Assembly (NCBI GenBank): GCA_015143295.1
Contig: CM026565.1
Location: 13,886,041 to 13,950,040 of the forward strand
DNA length: 64,000 nt
DNA from: Tetracentron sinense
Lineage: Eukaryota > Streptophyta > Magnoliopsida > Trochodendrales > Trochodendraceae
Reading direction: 5' to 3'
The notes under the pieces were generated by a model, which ran no database searches, had not been told where the DNA came from, and saw only the letters and a program-made list of their open reading frames with translations. Both the position numbers and the translations under genes were made by a program. Position 1 is the stretch's first letter. Each line of letters opens with the position of its first letter. Positions 22,455-33,925 of this stretch are shown here, one piece after another.

Positions 22455-25221
22455 CCATCTTCCGGAATCCAAATTAGTTAGACCATGAGTGATTCCAAAT
22501 CCTGAACGCTGCAATGTACCTACTGCAGCGATATATGCATCACCGGATTCTGTCATGGTTGTTGATATAAATGCTCCAGCTGCACGCATTGCATTGCACA
22601 AGTGGCAACCAAACAAACCTGATGGCCAAGGCACATCGTTCCTTTTTCGACATGGGAAAACCATTGCAAGCTCCACTAGAGGAGCGTTCATGCGCATGTT
22701 CAAACGACCAGTGGGGCCTGGTTTTGAAGAATGGCACTTTCCCCAGGCACTAGCATTCGCATCATCTGGAATCAGAAGCTCAACTGTGGTTTCTGTCACA
22801 TGTGACAGAGAAATTATCACTGGTAGGCAATCAATTAATTCTTTCTAAATTTAGCTTTCCTCCTATGTATTCTTATATGATATAATTTATTCTCTAAATT
22901 CGCATGCTTTCAATTTCAGAAATCCATAGATATGTTTATTTTTTGCCAAGGAGGAACTCTCCTTGGATATGATTATTTTTAGTTGATTGAAAAAGGAATT
23001 ACTTGATTGAATCAAAGAATCATGCAGTCCTTCAGCAAAAAGTTTCTGAAAAAAAGGAAATAGTTGATTGAAGTTCAGAATCCTCTAACCCTCTTCCTTC
23101 ATAAGTGACAGTGTTCCATGTATGCACTTCAATGTGGAGGAGGAAATATGGACTCTTCTAAACTCGGAAAAAATAATTTAGAAAAGGAAGTTAAAAAAAT
23201 GAAAGGGAAAAAAAGAAATAATTGAAAGGTAACTATCTTTTTGTCTTTTTTAACACAAGATATATGAAGGGTTTATTAAACCTTTGACTTAAAATATCTC
23301 ATCATTTTTTTTCTTCTAATTTAGGTCTTCCCACTTTTCTATTTCGCCATGCTTCCAAGTCCCGACTGTTTTTACTTGATTTTTTTTACATGTGTTTTGA
23401 GTAATGCTGTCATTACTGTATAACTAATAGGAAAAATATTCATGTGTCATTCATGAATGGTAATATTATAATTGTGCATTGGTTGGATTTGTTACAAAAA
23501 CCTGAAAAAAGGAAGTGAGAATGTCAACCAATGAGTCTCAAAACCCTTTTAGCAGTTCTTTATTTTTTATTTTTTTTCGTATATTCTTTTTTCTTCTATG
23601 AACCTGGGCTGTTTAACTTGGAGCACCCCCAAAGATATAAACTTCCAACCCCTGTCCAGTTTTGCCATCTATTTATCTTTTGTGTGCTTCTATGGTTGGT
23701 GAATGACCTCTTGAAACGACTCAAAATAGGTAATTGGAGAGTCAGGCAGGTATGATGTGGACCCCACTATTGACTTGTCAAAAGAAATATGGGTCGAGAT
23801 CTGCTTATTTAAGGATGCTACAACCTACAAAAGGATTAAGGGATTCTGAACAATACTTGTTTGGTTAATGTGTATCTCCCTTGAGAGTCATTTGAGAAGA
23901 TCATTTCCCATTTATGAATTGTTTGGATCTCTAAGGGACTACTTGTGACAATTGTCTAAGGAAACTTGCCTTTTGATCTGGACGCCTGCACTATGAATGT
24001 TGTTTTTGTGTTTAGAGTAAATGCACTATTGTCTCACTCCATATCTTCTAGGGATGTAACTAGGTGGATATGCGGACAATAGTGTCAAGTTGATATCATC
24101 TGAGGGGGCAAAAACCATTGAAACAGCTACAACGCATTGTGCTCCTGTGACTTGGCTCACTTAGTCACCTGATAGCAACTATCTTGTGACTGAGTCATGG
24201 GATACAACAGTGATACTACGGCGGATACATCGGGCATCTGCATCACACTCAAGCAACATCTCAGAGCCTTCTACCACCTCTGGCATGCCTACTTCTACTA
24301 ACAGTGGTAGCTTTGCAAACGTCATGGGAGACAATAGCAGGAGTCGTCGTATTGAATGCCCCTTGCATGTTCTGAGAGGGCATCTCAGGGAAATAAGTTG
24401 TTGCTATGTTAGTTCCGATCTGGGGATCATTGTTTCATGCTCCCACTCTTCAGATGTCCTTCTGCATTCTATAAGGAGGGGTCGGTTGATGAGGAGGCTG
24501 GTTGGTGTGGAGGCACACACGGTCTGCCTTTCTTCTTGAGGAGTTACAGAGCATATGCTCAACACCTTCACCATCAATGGTGTTCTGATTGCCAGGGCAC
24601 GGGTGTCTTTCACTGGCAGCATCAATTGCATAGAGGTTTCCGTCAATGGAGAGAGTGCTCTAATTGGGACAAGCTTATGCGTCGAGGAGAATGATAGCGC
24701 CAGTGGTAACAATAAAGATTTGGAGTTGAACAAGCATGAGGGTGAAGATCTTTCTCTGGTAACAGATGACAATAATGCAAACGAATGGGTTGTTCCAGTG
24801 CCTTCAATATGCTTCCTGGATATGCATACTCTGAAGGTATGACAACTATCTGACAACAGAGGTTGACTTGCATTTTCTTTTTTCCCCTTATTTCCCATTT
24901 TAGGCATGTTCTGTTATAACAAGCAAAGAATCCTTCATGCTATCAGGTATTTCATGCATTGAAGCTGGGAGAAAGGCAAGATATCACTGCTCTGGCTCTG
25001 AACAAGGATAATACAAACCTTATGGTGTCAACAGCTGATAGTCTTCACTGATCCAGCCGTAAGTTAGAATAGGTGATAAGCTTTTTTTTTCTTCCCCTAT
25101 CTAGACTTTCCTTTTTAGAGGTTCTTGCTACTTCTCTTGTTTGTAGTTGAGCTTGAAGGTGGTGGATCACATGCTTAAGCTTGGTTGGGAAGGCGATGGG
25201 CTCAGCCCCCTCATAAAATGA
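22455..25221 (+). pseudogene. BEACH-WD40 (SPIRRIG-like) gene, 3' fragment with introns
   Basis: The exons match the C-terminal WD40 part of plant BEACH-domain proteins of the SPIRRIG/BCHA type, large cytosolic proteins in membrane traffic and mRNA-body functions. Exon A, about 22,455-22,822, reads NVPTAAIYASPDSVMVVD and later FEEWHFPQALAFASSGIRSS, ending at a GTAGGC donor. Exon B, 24,064-24,836, reads ADNSVKLISSEGAKT, LHVLRGHLREISCCYVSSD and RGRLMRRLVGVEAHTVCLSS. Exon C is 24,947-25,058 and exon D 25,147-25,221 (LSLKVVDHMLKLGWEGDG to a natural-looking stop). Splice sites are largely kept, so this is a duplicated gene piece, not a processed copy. It is dead: in-frame stops at 24,162 and 24,537, a deletion after the second, and a shortened exon C. 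The BEACH domain and everything upstream are missing. A functional paralogue should exist elsewhere. Confidence 0.88.
22823..24063 (+). other. Pseudogene intron (1.2 kb)
   Basis: This lies between exon A (donor GTAGGC) and exon B (acceptor AACTAG). T-rich runs and AT-rich sequence are typical of a plant intron. The 75-residue open frame at 23,531-23,755 is hydrophobic by base composition and has no family resemblance I recognise. Confidence 0.6.
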
Positions 25222-27114
25222 AGTCTAATTGGTTTTGATTTTTCTTGAGAAGGAATTTAAGAGTTGTCCCTAATATCAAACTAACTCTTGGCTGTATACT
25301 TCGAAGGCAGGCCAACAACCCCATTTGAATCTCAGATCCAAGATGCATAGTTACTGTTGGCAGGTAACTGACCTTGAGACTGTAAAATATGTATCCGACA
25401 AGTGGAACAACTTTCTACATATGTATACTGTGTCCATGTGTATTCAGAAGTATTGCAGGGTTGTTCCGCATTTTTTGACTTGATCAATTGTAAGTTTGTG
25501 ACCCTTGAGATGATATTGAGTTTTAGGCCTTGAGCTGTTTGCGGGATGGATAATTTTTATTGTATCTTCCAATTTTTTTCATAAAGTTTTAATGAAAATT
25601 CACACCTTTTGTTGTGCGTGTTCATTCCCAAAAGAGAATTCGATTCTCATTTGTCTTATGAACCATTTAAAATCTGAGCTCTCAAACATGGAGATTTTGG
25701 TGCTAATAGAGCTCATAGATTATTTTTTAAAAATGGAAAACCAATATTTACGGCTTCAGGCTTGTGCAAGTATTGCTAGAGTCAGTGTGAATGGAGGAAG
25801 GTAGAGCGACACCAAGCTGTTAAGGAGAATCAAAGATACTACCTTCAACTGGAAATTAGGAAGGCTGTAGAAAAAACCTCAGATTGAGAATTCCTAACGA
25901 ATTTTGAATTGTGATCAGCTTATCATGCATGGGTGAATCCATATACATCCTTTGAACTGGGAGACCAAGGAGGCTGATCTATTGATGTTGTGCATTTCTT
26001 CCCCTTAAAATAGTTGGGTGTGGGGTGTGCCAATAATGCGTCACCATGGTATATTATATAAACCCAATAGAAAATAATTACTTTCTTGCTCAAAAGGCGT
26101 CTCTTCCCCCTTTTTCTTGCCATGTGTCCCCTTTTAAAGAAAAAAATTAACCATGACTTAAAACTTGTTAAACATAGTTGAAGGCAGTTAAAAAGAGGCT
26201 TTGTGAGAGAGGCTTTGTGAGGACGAGGAGCAATAGTCCGCTCCATGCCCAAGGAGAGGACTATTGCTCAAACCAAATTTAATAGAGACAAAAAAAAATA
26301 GTACAGATATTCTCTTTGCCCAACTAATTTAGAATAACCAATGAAATAAGCTTGTTGAGGCCCTTGAGAGAGTGTTAGGCTCAATCTATGAACAAATGAA
26401 GGCATTGAGCACCTCATCACATTTAATTTACTTAAATTTAAGCACAAATTTATCTCTTCAAGCAACATAGGTTTCTACTATTAAATTTTATCAGTGTATC
26501 AATTCAAATGAATGAAAATATCGATTCAAATTTGCAGTGTCTAGGACAAAACTTTGAATCTCTGATTGAACAAAAGGTAAATTACTAACAGTGAGGCAGC
26601 CAAAGTATTTCTGGTAGGCCTATAGAACAAATTTTCAGTCATTTTTCTGGACTAGAACCTATTATTATTCCTCACAGGGACAAGAGAGTCAGAGACTTGT
26701 GTAGAAGTCGTCGATCACGCCTCGTTCAATATAGCTCACATTGTGTAGTTATATAATGTAGGACATAAAAAAAATTCAGACAATTAGTTTCTTTCATAGA
26801 AAATTTTGAAGCAAAAGTATATAACTTAAAAATACAAGAAATAAGAAAATGATTGTATTTAGATCGAGTAACAAAAAGGGAATTTCCCTTAACGAAGACA
26901 TCTAATCACTGTTGACTAACTCGTTAAGATAATTTGATAAATGATAAAAAAATGATGCATCAATATAACTAAGGAGATTGATAGCCATATATGCCCCCAC
27001 TATCTTGGAAAAATGAGATACTTTGGGGTGGGCCTCACCAAACCCCAAGTGTTTGTCAAACTGGAAAGAGTGGGACGTCGACAACCCATCGAGTTTTCAA
27101 ACAGTAAAATCATA
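25222..27114. other. Degenerate intergenic sequence
   Basis: This follows the stop of the BEACH-WD40 pseudogene. The first few hundred bases are probably its old 3' UTR and downstream region. The short frame at 25,592-25,804, with RLQACASIARVSVNGG at its end, is not a family I can name. From about 26,000 the sequence is AT-rich with no gene, RNA or clear repeat until the satellite-like array at 27,115. Confidence 0.5.
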
Positions 27115-27893
27115 TATGATAAAACAAATGCGTCGGAGCAGGCTGCATCGAAAAGGGAGTCCCTATTGGGATTCTATGCACAACTCTAGGTTACTTTTTT
27201 TAGTAAGTTTGAAACTTCGGCAACTTATGAGCCTCGTTGCCCAAATTGGAATATGACATCTAAACTGAACGAAGCCAATTCTTAAACTTAAGATAGACTG
27301 AAACGAATGTGTCGGAGCAGACCGCATCAAAAAAAGAGTCTCTGTTGGTATTATGTGCACAGTTCAGTTTCTTTTTTAGTAGTTTGAAACTTAAGAAACT
27401 TACTATCCCTATTGCCCAAATCGGACAAATGAGGACTAAACTGAACGAAACCAATTCTAAAAGTTAGGATATATTAAAACAAATGCGTCGTAATAGACCA
27501 CATAGAAGGAGTCCCGATTAGGATTTGTGTGTAGCTCTAGGTTACTTTTTTTAGTAGTTTGAAACTAGGCAACTTTTGAACTTCGTTGCCCAAATACAAC
27601 AAACAAGGTCTAAATTGAACAGAACAAATTCTAAAAGTTAGGATAAATTGAAAAAGATGCGTCTTAGCAGGCCTCGTCAAAAAAGTAGTACTAGTTAGGA
27701 TTCGGTCTACAACTCTAGTTTACTCTTTTTAGTAGTTTAAAAATTAGGCGACTTATGAACCTCATTGCGCAAATCAGGCAAACGAGAATTAAATTGAACA
27801 AAACCAATTCTAAAAGTTAGGATAGGTTGAAACAAATGCGACAAAGCAAATCACGTCGAAAAAGGAGTCCAATTGGGATTTTGTCCACAGTTA
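27115..27893 (-). repeat. Diverged array of the same satellite superfamily, inverted
   Basis: About 4.4 units of 173-180 bp occur; the box AAATGCGTCGGAGCAG or a variant recurs near 27,127, 27,307, 27,482, 27,655 and 27,835. The unit resembles the reverse complement of the 178-bp satellite at 1-7,350: TTGCCCAAATCGGACAAACGA against GTGCCCAAATCGGGCAAACG, TTAGGATAGATTGAAAC against TTAGGTTGGGTCGAAAT, and CGCATCGAAAAAGGAGTCCC against CGACATCGAAATCCGACCCC. By eye one 55-base stretch matches at about 65%. Unit size and block order agree, so common origin is likely. No protein-coding content. Confidence 0.82.
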
Positions 27894-28338
27894 GGGATAA
27901 TGATAATAGAAGGATTAATCGAATACATAAGTTCATGTGGCGGGATTCTTATTGGTTTATGTTCTTACACTGGGATTCAATTACAACATAGATATCTCAC
28001 ATCATTTGCAATTTCGGTGTCCTCCCTATTAAGGGTCAATGGGATAACACTGGGTAAGCCAGGGTTAGAATGTCACAGAGCAATCTATGGAGGTGCTCAT
28101 AAAGAAATAAAAGTTCGTAAAATTAGATTAAATCTTAATCTATTATAATGGATTAAATGTTAATTTATAGTTTAAATTAAATGTTAATCTAATTTAAATG
28201 GATATTATAATAATTATTTGACCAACCAAATATAAGGGAATATGGGTTTGACCCATATTCATAAAACTCATATTAAAAGGACATCATAGGTGGGTTGAAG
28301 CCCATAGGATAGATACCCAAGGTGGCGCCTACTATTAT
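27894..28338. other. AT-rich left flank of an LTR element, possibly part of an older LTR
   Basis: No gene. The stretch from about 28,070, with TTTGACCCATATTCATAAAA and AT-rich TTAATCTAATTTAAATGG, resembles the U3 part of plant copia LTRs. The sequence that would follow once the two large insertions are set aside lies at 34,684-34,864 and 50,382-50,890. The last five bases, ATTAT (28,334-28,338), are the target duplication of the next element. Confidence 0.35.
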
Positions 28339-29144
28339 TGAAGTGGAAATTTTCGGGGAAGACACGCTTCGGCAGCTACAACACAACAAGTTCACTGGTA
28401 GAAGGAAGATAGCAAAACTCCACTGCTGATGAGGCTGAGGGGGCGGGTGTGTACCCTAAAATAAGCTCCAATGACAAAGTCAGTGAACAAAAGAGTTGAT
28501 GACTAGTAAAGACACTAAAGCACTAAGAGAGAGAGCTCTTAGATTAAGTCCTATGCACTAAGACTCAAGGTAAGCACTTAGAAGATGTGAACGCTCATGT
28601 GATCAGCTCCAAATTCATCGATCCCTATGCACTGGGTCTCTGGGGGTATTTATAGGTTAAGCTTTGGATGCCCATAGATGATCATCAATGACCATGGATG
28701 ACCATGTCACTAGCTTTTCACTCATTACCAAATATGTCAAACATATCTGAAGCCTTACGTGTCACACGTGTGAGCCTACTCTCTAAGTCGGTTTCGGGTC
28801 GAAGACCCATTTGAGGTGACTAGCATTAAATGCTAAGGCGCTGCTTTCCACCTAACATCAGAGACAAATGATCACCTCTTGAGGATCGGGTCCTGATAGT
28901 CGATCTCGTTGTTGACTAAAGCACAGGTCCGTTGTCACACCGAGGACGATATCATTGTCATTCGGACTACAAGTTCATTGTCTAGAGGACAACATTCCCA
29001 TTGTGCGGAGTACAATGAGTCCATTGTCAAGCGCACAATGAATACATACTGAAAAATGCATACGAGCTCATATCCACCGTTATAACACCAAAAACGTGCT
29101 CGTTGTCAAAACACTCGCATATTTTATGAATTTTATCATTTACA
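28339..29144 (-). repeat. 3' LTR of the antisense-ORF element
   Basis: This 806-bp repeat is the downstream LTR for a minus-strand element. It contains a CACGTG-like pair ACGTGTCACACGTGTGAGC near 28,759 and a run of GACCATGGATGACCATG repeats near 28,690. It matches 33,926-34,683 along its whole length with small gaps. Confidence 0.85.
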
Positions 29145-29157
29145 TTTAGCCCTTTTA
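29145..29157 (-). other. Polypurine tract
   Basis: On the minus strand AAAAGGGCTAAA runs directly into the TG of the LTR, the usual place of plus-strand priming. Confidence 0.55.
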
Positions 29158-29861
29158 TGATGCTTTGAACGTAGTTCAAAGTATCATAAACCTCTCAGCA
29201 CACCAAAGAAGAATACCTTCGTCCGTAGACACTGAAACGTTGTTTGCACTGTACGCGAAGCTGTATCGCCGTGCCAGTTGTATCACGTTCACGAGTCTTT
29301 CACGCCTCATTAATGCATGGTAGGCTATCATCATTGCTTTTTCGAAACTCGAGATGCTTTATTCTCTCCGACGGTTAATCTGTTTGTCTAAAAAAGACAA
29401 TCATGCCCCTGATACTGTTTAGGTGTACGCTTGAGATGAAGGCTAACTCCGTCTTGCAAGAAGATTAGTCTGACATGTTATATCTGAATTTATGAAAATG
29501 TCCATCTTACCCCTACGCTTGTCCACGTGTATGGCAACAATTGAGGTTGTTCCCGTCTTTGGTACTTTGACATTGTGTATAAATATAGGGCACATAGAGC
29601 TTCTTGTCCCTTACTTGAACTTTTGCACTGTTACTCTGCTGGAATCTCTTCTCACCGACGATTTGCAGCCCCTTGCTTTCTCAGTTCCTCAGCACAGCAT
29701 CTTGCTTGGTAAGACTCTTTCCTTTGCTTCATTTGTTCTCTTGTTTCTCTTTTGCTCCTTTTCTGGTTCACTTGGTTCATCCTTAACTTCTACTTCTCTG
29801 CTTTTTTTGTTTCGTCACTCTCTAGTTTCCCTCTCCTGTTGCATTTTCTGTTATTTCACCA

Positions 29862-32224
29862 TGTCTGCCGAAGTTGTCCGAGTTGATAGTGCTGACGAAG
29901 TCAGCTGTTCTGGTAGCACTCCTCACGATGTTGTTGCCTCTGCTCCCAAATCCAAATCCAAACTAGCTTATAGATACGCCCTCGACTTTTACAGAACCCA
30001 GTACCAAATTCCTCCTCACGTTCATCTGCATTTCAAGCAGGAAGACATTCACATTGACCACCGCTCTACCTGCACCGTTGTCTACCTTGCTCAGTTCGAG
30101 GCTAGACTTCGGTTTCCCCTGGATCCCGTCATTGATCCGTTCTCGCTGCCCTCAAGTAGCCCCAGGTCAAATGCACCCAAAATTTTACAAATACATGTCT
30201 CTGATGGCCAAGTTCAACAGAGACGGGTATAACATAGAGGCTAGGCACATCTTCCACTTTCGCCACGCTGTTAAGTGCCGGGGGACTATCGAGGATGGAG
30301 GAAATACTTACTTCAATTAGAGTTAACAACCCAAGATCCCCGATATCGTCGCACATCTCCCTGATTTAGAAAGACATTAGAAGGAAATGCTCTTCTTTGT
30401 CTCTGGTGCCTGGAGGGCTGAGATTGCTCGTCTGGTCCCCAACACATTCACAACAGGTTTGTTGACTTTGCTCTATCTTCCGTTGTCTAACTCTGTTGTC
30501 CATTTCCCTTACGTACTTCCGTTGTCACTGATGATGAACATTTCTCTTCTTTTGCACAGACATTTCCAAGCCACGCTTCGCAGGGCTCACTGCCAAAGAG
30601 GAACAACCACTACGGGACATTCGTAGCGAGAAAGGAGATGAGTACATCACCTGGAGACCACTACTAACTCCAGAACCCACACTTGCTACAGACAGCGCAC
30701 CACAAACTGCTAGTCCTGCTGTTCCCACTGCTCAAATACAACTCAGGCCTGCAAGCTACCTTGACGAAGGCGTTGAGGAAGAAATGGTTGAACCAATGCC
30801 TTCGATGCACAGAGCACCACGAGCTCCAAGGTCCACCCATCTTCCCCGTCTTACCACATCGGAAAAGAAAGCTGAGAAGAGGAAGAGGGATGCAGCTCTA
30901 AAAAATCTAAAGGCCAAAAGAGCACGACGAGAAGAAAAGTATGATCAAAGACTCCAAGAATGCCAAGAAAGAGAAGCAGCCGCCATGACCTCAACCCCAA
31001 TTGAGCTAGATACCGAAGAACCAACCTCACAAGCTAAACCACTGACTGAGAATCAACCTCTAGTCATCATGACCACTCCCACTACCACTGCCACTACTAC
31101 CCCTTCTCGTACTCCCACTCCTGCCACTGCTACTGCTGCTATCAACGTTGCTTCATCCTCTGCTGCACCACAGGAGGAAGCCACAACGGAGAGACCTACT
31201 GAATGGAATCCTATCTTCCCACACGGATATCCTCGCCCAACTGTTGCGGACTCGGCGATGGACCACAACTTCATAGCCACGTCGATGAGCTTAGCAATGA
31301 GGCTCCCTGAAGACATCGCTATAACGAGAGAGATGCACTGGATGGGGAAGTTCAGCACTGCAAACCAGGCTTTCGTAACAGTAAGATTCACGTTACCTTT
31401 GCATGCTCTCGTTCTCCATCTGCACTTCTCTACATTGATATCGCCTTCTCTTTCCCCAGCTGGGCAACATGCTCGCAGGGATGCCCGAGGACCACAATGA
31501 CCTTAGACGCACATCCACTGAGCTGAAGGAACATATTGCAGACATGAAAAATAAGAGGTCAGAAGAGACAACGGAGTTGAACCTTGAATTGGCGAAGGCT
31601 TGGGCTGATCTGCGGAACGCTGAAGGCAAGCTCGCCTCAGTTATAATACAACGAGACGTAACTCAAGAAGAGGCTCACAAAGCAACAAAGGGAGAGAAGA
31701 AAGTACTAGAACAGGCTGAAAGGGTTGTTTTCCAGATCAGCGAGCTAGGCGAGTTCTTGAACACTCTGCGCAGACGGCTCGAGGCATTTGATGCCGAGAA
31801 GGAAGCTCTGGTGGCTGAGAAGGAAGCTTTGGAAAAGTAACTCGAGGAGGTCATAGCTGCCAAAGAAACTCTAATGAAGAGTCTCCGCATTCACTTCAAG
31901 AATTAGATGGATCGGCTGTTTAATGAAGACTAAAAGGAGACTGAAGAGATATTACTAAGGCAGCTCCGAGAACAGGGAAGATTTGCCAAGTCTCCCTAGT
32001 AATCAAAAGACGAGACTATCCGCTCTGAGACCGCTGGTCAAGAAGATGCCTAGGACGATGATGAAGATAGCGAGGTTGAACGATTTGAAAGGCCTCCTCT
32101 ACCCGTTGAGCCAGCTCCCGTTGCGCCTGCCCTTCCTGCTGAAGTTGTCTCCATTGATGATGAAGATGACATCATCACTCCGCCTGCCTCTGCCCCTAGA
32201 CCAAACGCTGAATCCGTTGTCTAG
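29862..32224 (+). pseudogene. Antisense ORF region with putative gypsy-type transposon domain (PF04195-like)
   Basis: The region starts near ATGTCTGCCGAAGTTG (29,862). Its first domain shows TQYQIPPHVHLHF and FEARLRFPLDP near 29,995-30,130, which resembles the plant 'putative gypsy type transposon' domain (Y-x-I-P...F-x-A-G-L-R-F-P-L-x-P). The middle (about 30,780-31,200) is Lys/Arg-rich, then Thr/Ala/Pro-rich. The later part (about 31,470-31,840) is strongly coiled-coil, with heptad Leu/Ala and many Glu and Lys. A Pro-rich acidic tail follows to about 32,224. Open stretches are separated by interruptions, some of which look intron-like. Function is unknown even in intact relatives. It runs opposite to the element's own transcription. 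Confidence 0.65.
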
Positions 32225-33904
32225 CTTTCTTTTCTCTTTCTCCGTTGTTGTTTCTTTTCCCCTTTTTCCGTTGTCCATTGTACGCTTTCTCTATCAATGA
32301 AACACTTTTTTGCACTTGTCTCTCGTCCATCGTACTGCACTTATTACAAACTTTCACAAGGCATAGAGCACATAAATGTCACAGGAAACTAAAATGAGAG
32401 AAATAATACACTTGAGTACGAGTAAGTGTATAGAGCACAAGAACTAACGATAAGAAACACTTGACATGAACACAAAGTTATTGAACCCATACACTCAAGA
32501 ATTGACACTACGAACACGTCGTAGAGACAAAACACCGCAAATGTAACTACGCAAACAATCTCTCACACTCTAAATCCTTAAGGAACCTGTAGTGGGGCAC
32601 TATGAAATCATGCTCAGATGACATTACTTCCCAGAGAATAAGCCACTTGGTTTGCTTAGAGGACAATGTATGTAACTGAGCCACGTATACCCCACAGTGA
32701 GTACCAAGCTCTTGATGACCAACCATTTGATATTGCATTTACGATATTTTGACATTCGATCAATCATTGAGAAGACCTCATGCATTAAAGGAACACTTAG
32801 CACTGATGAGTTCAAAATAAATTGAGTAAAAACACTTAGCACGGACCTTGGTATCACCGGATTGATTTGCCTCCATTTGTGACCCTGTTACACCATCACT
32901 TATGTTACACCATCACTTGTACTGATGTAGACCACTTTTAGTTGTAATGCACCGAATACACTCAAAGATCAATTAACACCGAGGCCAAGTGCATGGACAA
33001 CAAGAACAACTTTCGTTAGCGAGGACATGTCATCAAACAACGAGGACGTGTCAACGATGCCGACTTAGAGGTCAACGAGGACGAGCCTGCGAACAACGAG
33101 GACGTACCAGCGAAGTCGACTTGGCGGGCAACGAGGACGAGCTTGTGTTAGCGAGGACGTGCCAGCAGTACTAATTTATTGAACAATGAGGACGTGCCAA
33201 CGTTAACAATGATGAGCTCATATCAGCGTAAATACACTTGCATTCGTCCTTCCTCCAGTCATCTTACGCATAACACCTCGAAGGATGATAGAACGCTGGA
33301 CCATACATGCATGACAATATCAAGCAAAAATGAAGGCATTAGATATTTCGAACACGGGAAGATACAAGAACACAAGAAATACCTCTTTGATATTGCTTTG
33401 AAAGCCCCATATATATTCTTGAACTAACAACCCCAGTCAAGCGTAACGAACACTCACCATTGGTCGCACGTTGCTTGCAGTTCATGGACTTACTCACAGT
33501 TCATCGGCAAGAAGCACGTATTGTCCCAAGAAGCCTTCCTGCACCAACCTCTCCAGGTAGGCCCTTAAGATGTTACATCGATTCGTATTATGGCCACGAC
33601 TTTTATGATAATGGCAGTACTCTCGTGCTCGTGGTCCCTTGGAGATGTCACGACATGCACGTACAGGTCATTCGAAATTTGGGTCGTCCTCTATAGTTTT
33701 CATGATTGTTGCAAAACGGGCCACGAACTTCACCTGCTTAGCTCGACTGGAGTAGCACACGATTCGATTCAGTTAAGCCATGCGCCCATGCCTCTATTTG
33801 CTCTTGAATCAACTGCTGCTGGCTGGCCAACTGCGTTAAGAGGGATTAGTGATATCGCAACAGCATGGCGGTGGAGATGAGCAAAGGGAGGTTTGTTTAT
33901 TATT
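32225..33904. other. Interior of the LTR element without recognisable gene
   Basis: This 1.7-kb stretch, where an autonomous relative would hold gag and pol, shows no gag, protease, RT, RNase H or integrase motif in any frame. It contains the short repeat cluster at 33,000-33,215. Confidence 0.6.
33000..33215. repeat. Irregular tandem repeat built on CAACGAGGACGTG
   Basis: The motif AACGAGGACG or GCGAGGACGTG recurs about seven times at irregular steps of 20-40 bp (for example 33,039, 33,074, 33,096, 33,129, 33,151 and 33,182). Related words (CCGAGGACGATATC, ACAACGAATACG) occur in the flanking LTRs. Confidence 0.7.
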
Positions 33905-33921
33905 TCCCACAGACGGCGCCA
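33905..33921 (-). other. Primer-binding site
   Basis: The minus strand reads TGGCGCCGTCTGTGGGAA next to the inner edge of the right LTR. This resembles PBS sequences I associate with Tat-lineage Ty3/gypsy elements, and it sets the orientation of the element. Confidence 0.7.
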
Positions 33922-33925
33922 ATTT

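Noticed and set aside
22341-22820. 159-codon minus-strand frame over the BEACH-WD40 exon
   Set aside because: Antisense to a clear WD40 exon; no own motif.
23531-23755. 75-codon Phe-rich frame
   Set aside because: Lies in a T-rich intron; hydrophobicity reflects base composition.
24404-24907. 167-codon minus-strand frame
   Set aside because: Antisense of exon B of the BEACH-WD40 pseudogene.
28325-28331. GGCGCC word left of the 3' LTR, similar to the PBS word
   Set aside because: Only six bases agree and the ATTAT target duplication lies between it and the LTR, so it belongs to the flank and is probably coincidence.
29492-29861. Long hydrophobic N-terminal extension upstream of the antisense ORF start
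   Set aside because: The methionine at 29,862 (MSAEVVRVD) fits family starts better; the upstream part is T-rich leader sequence that happens to be open.
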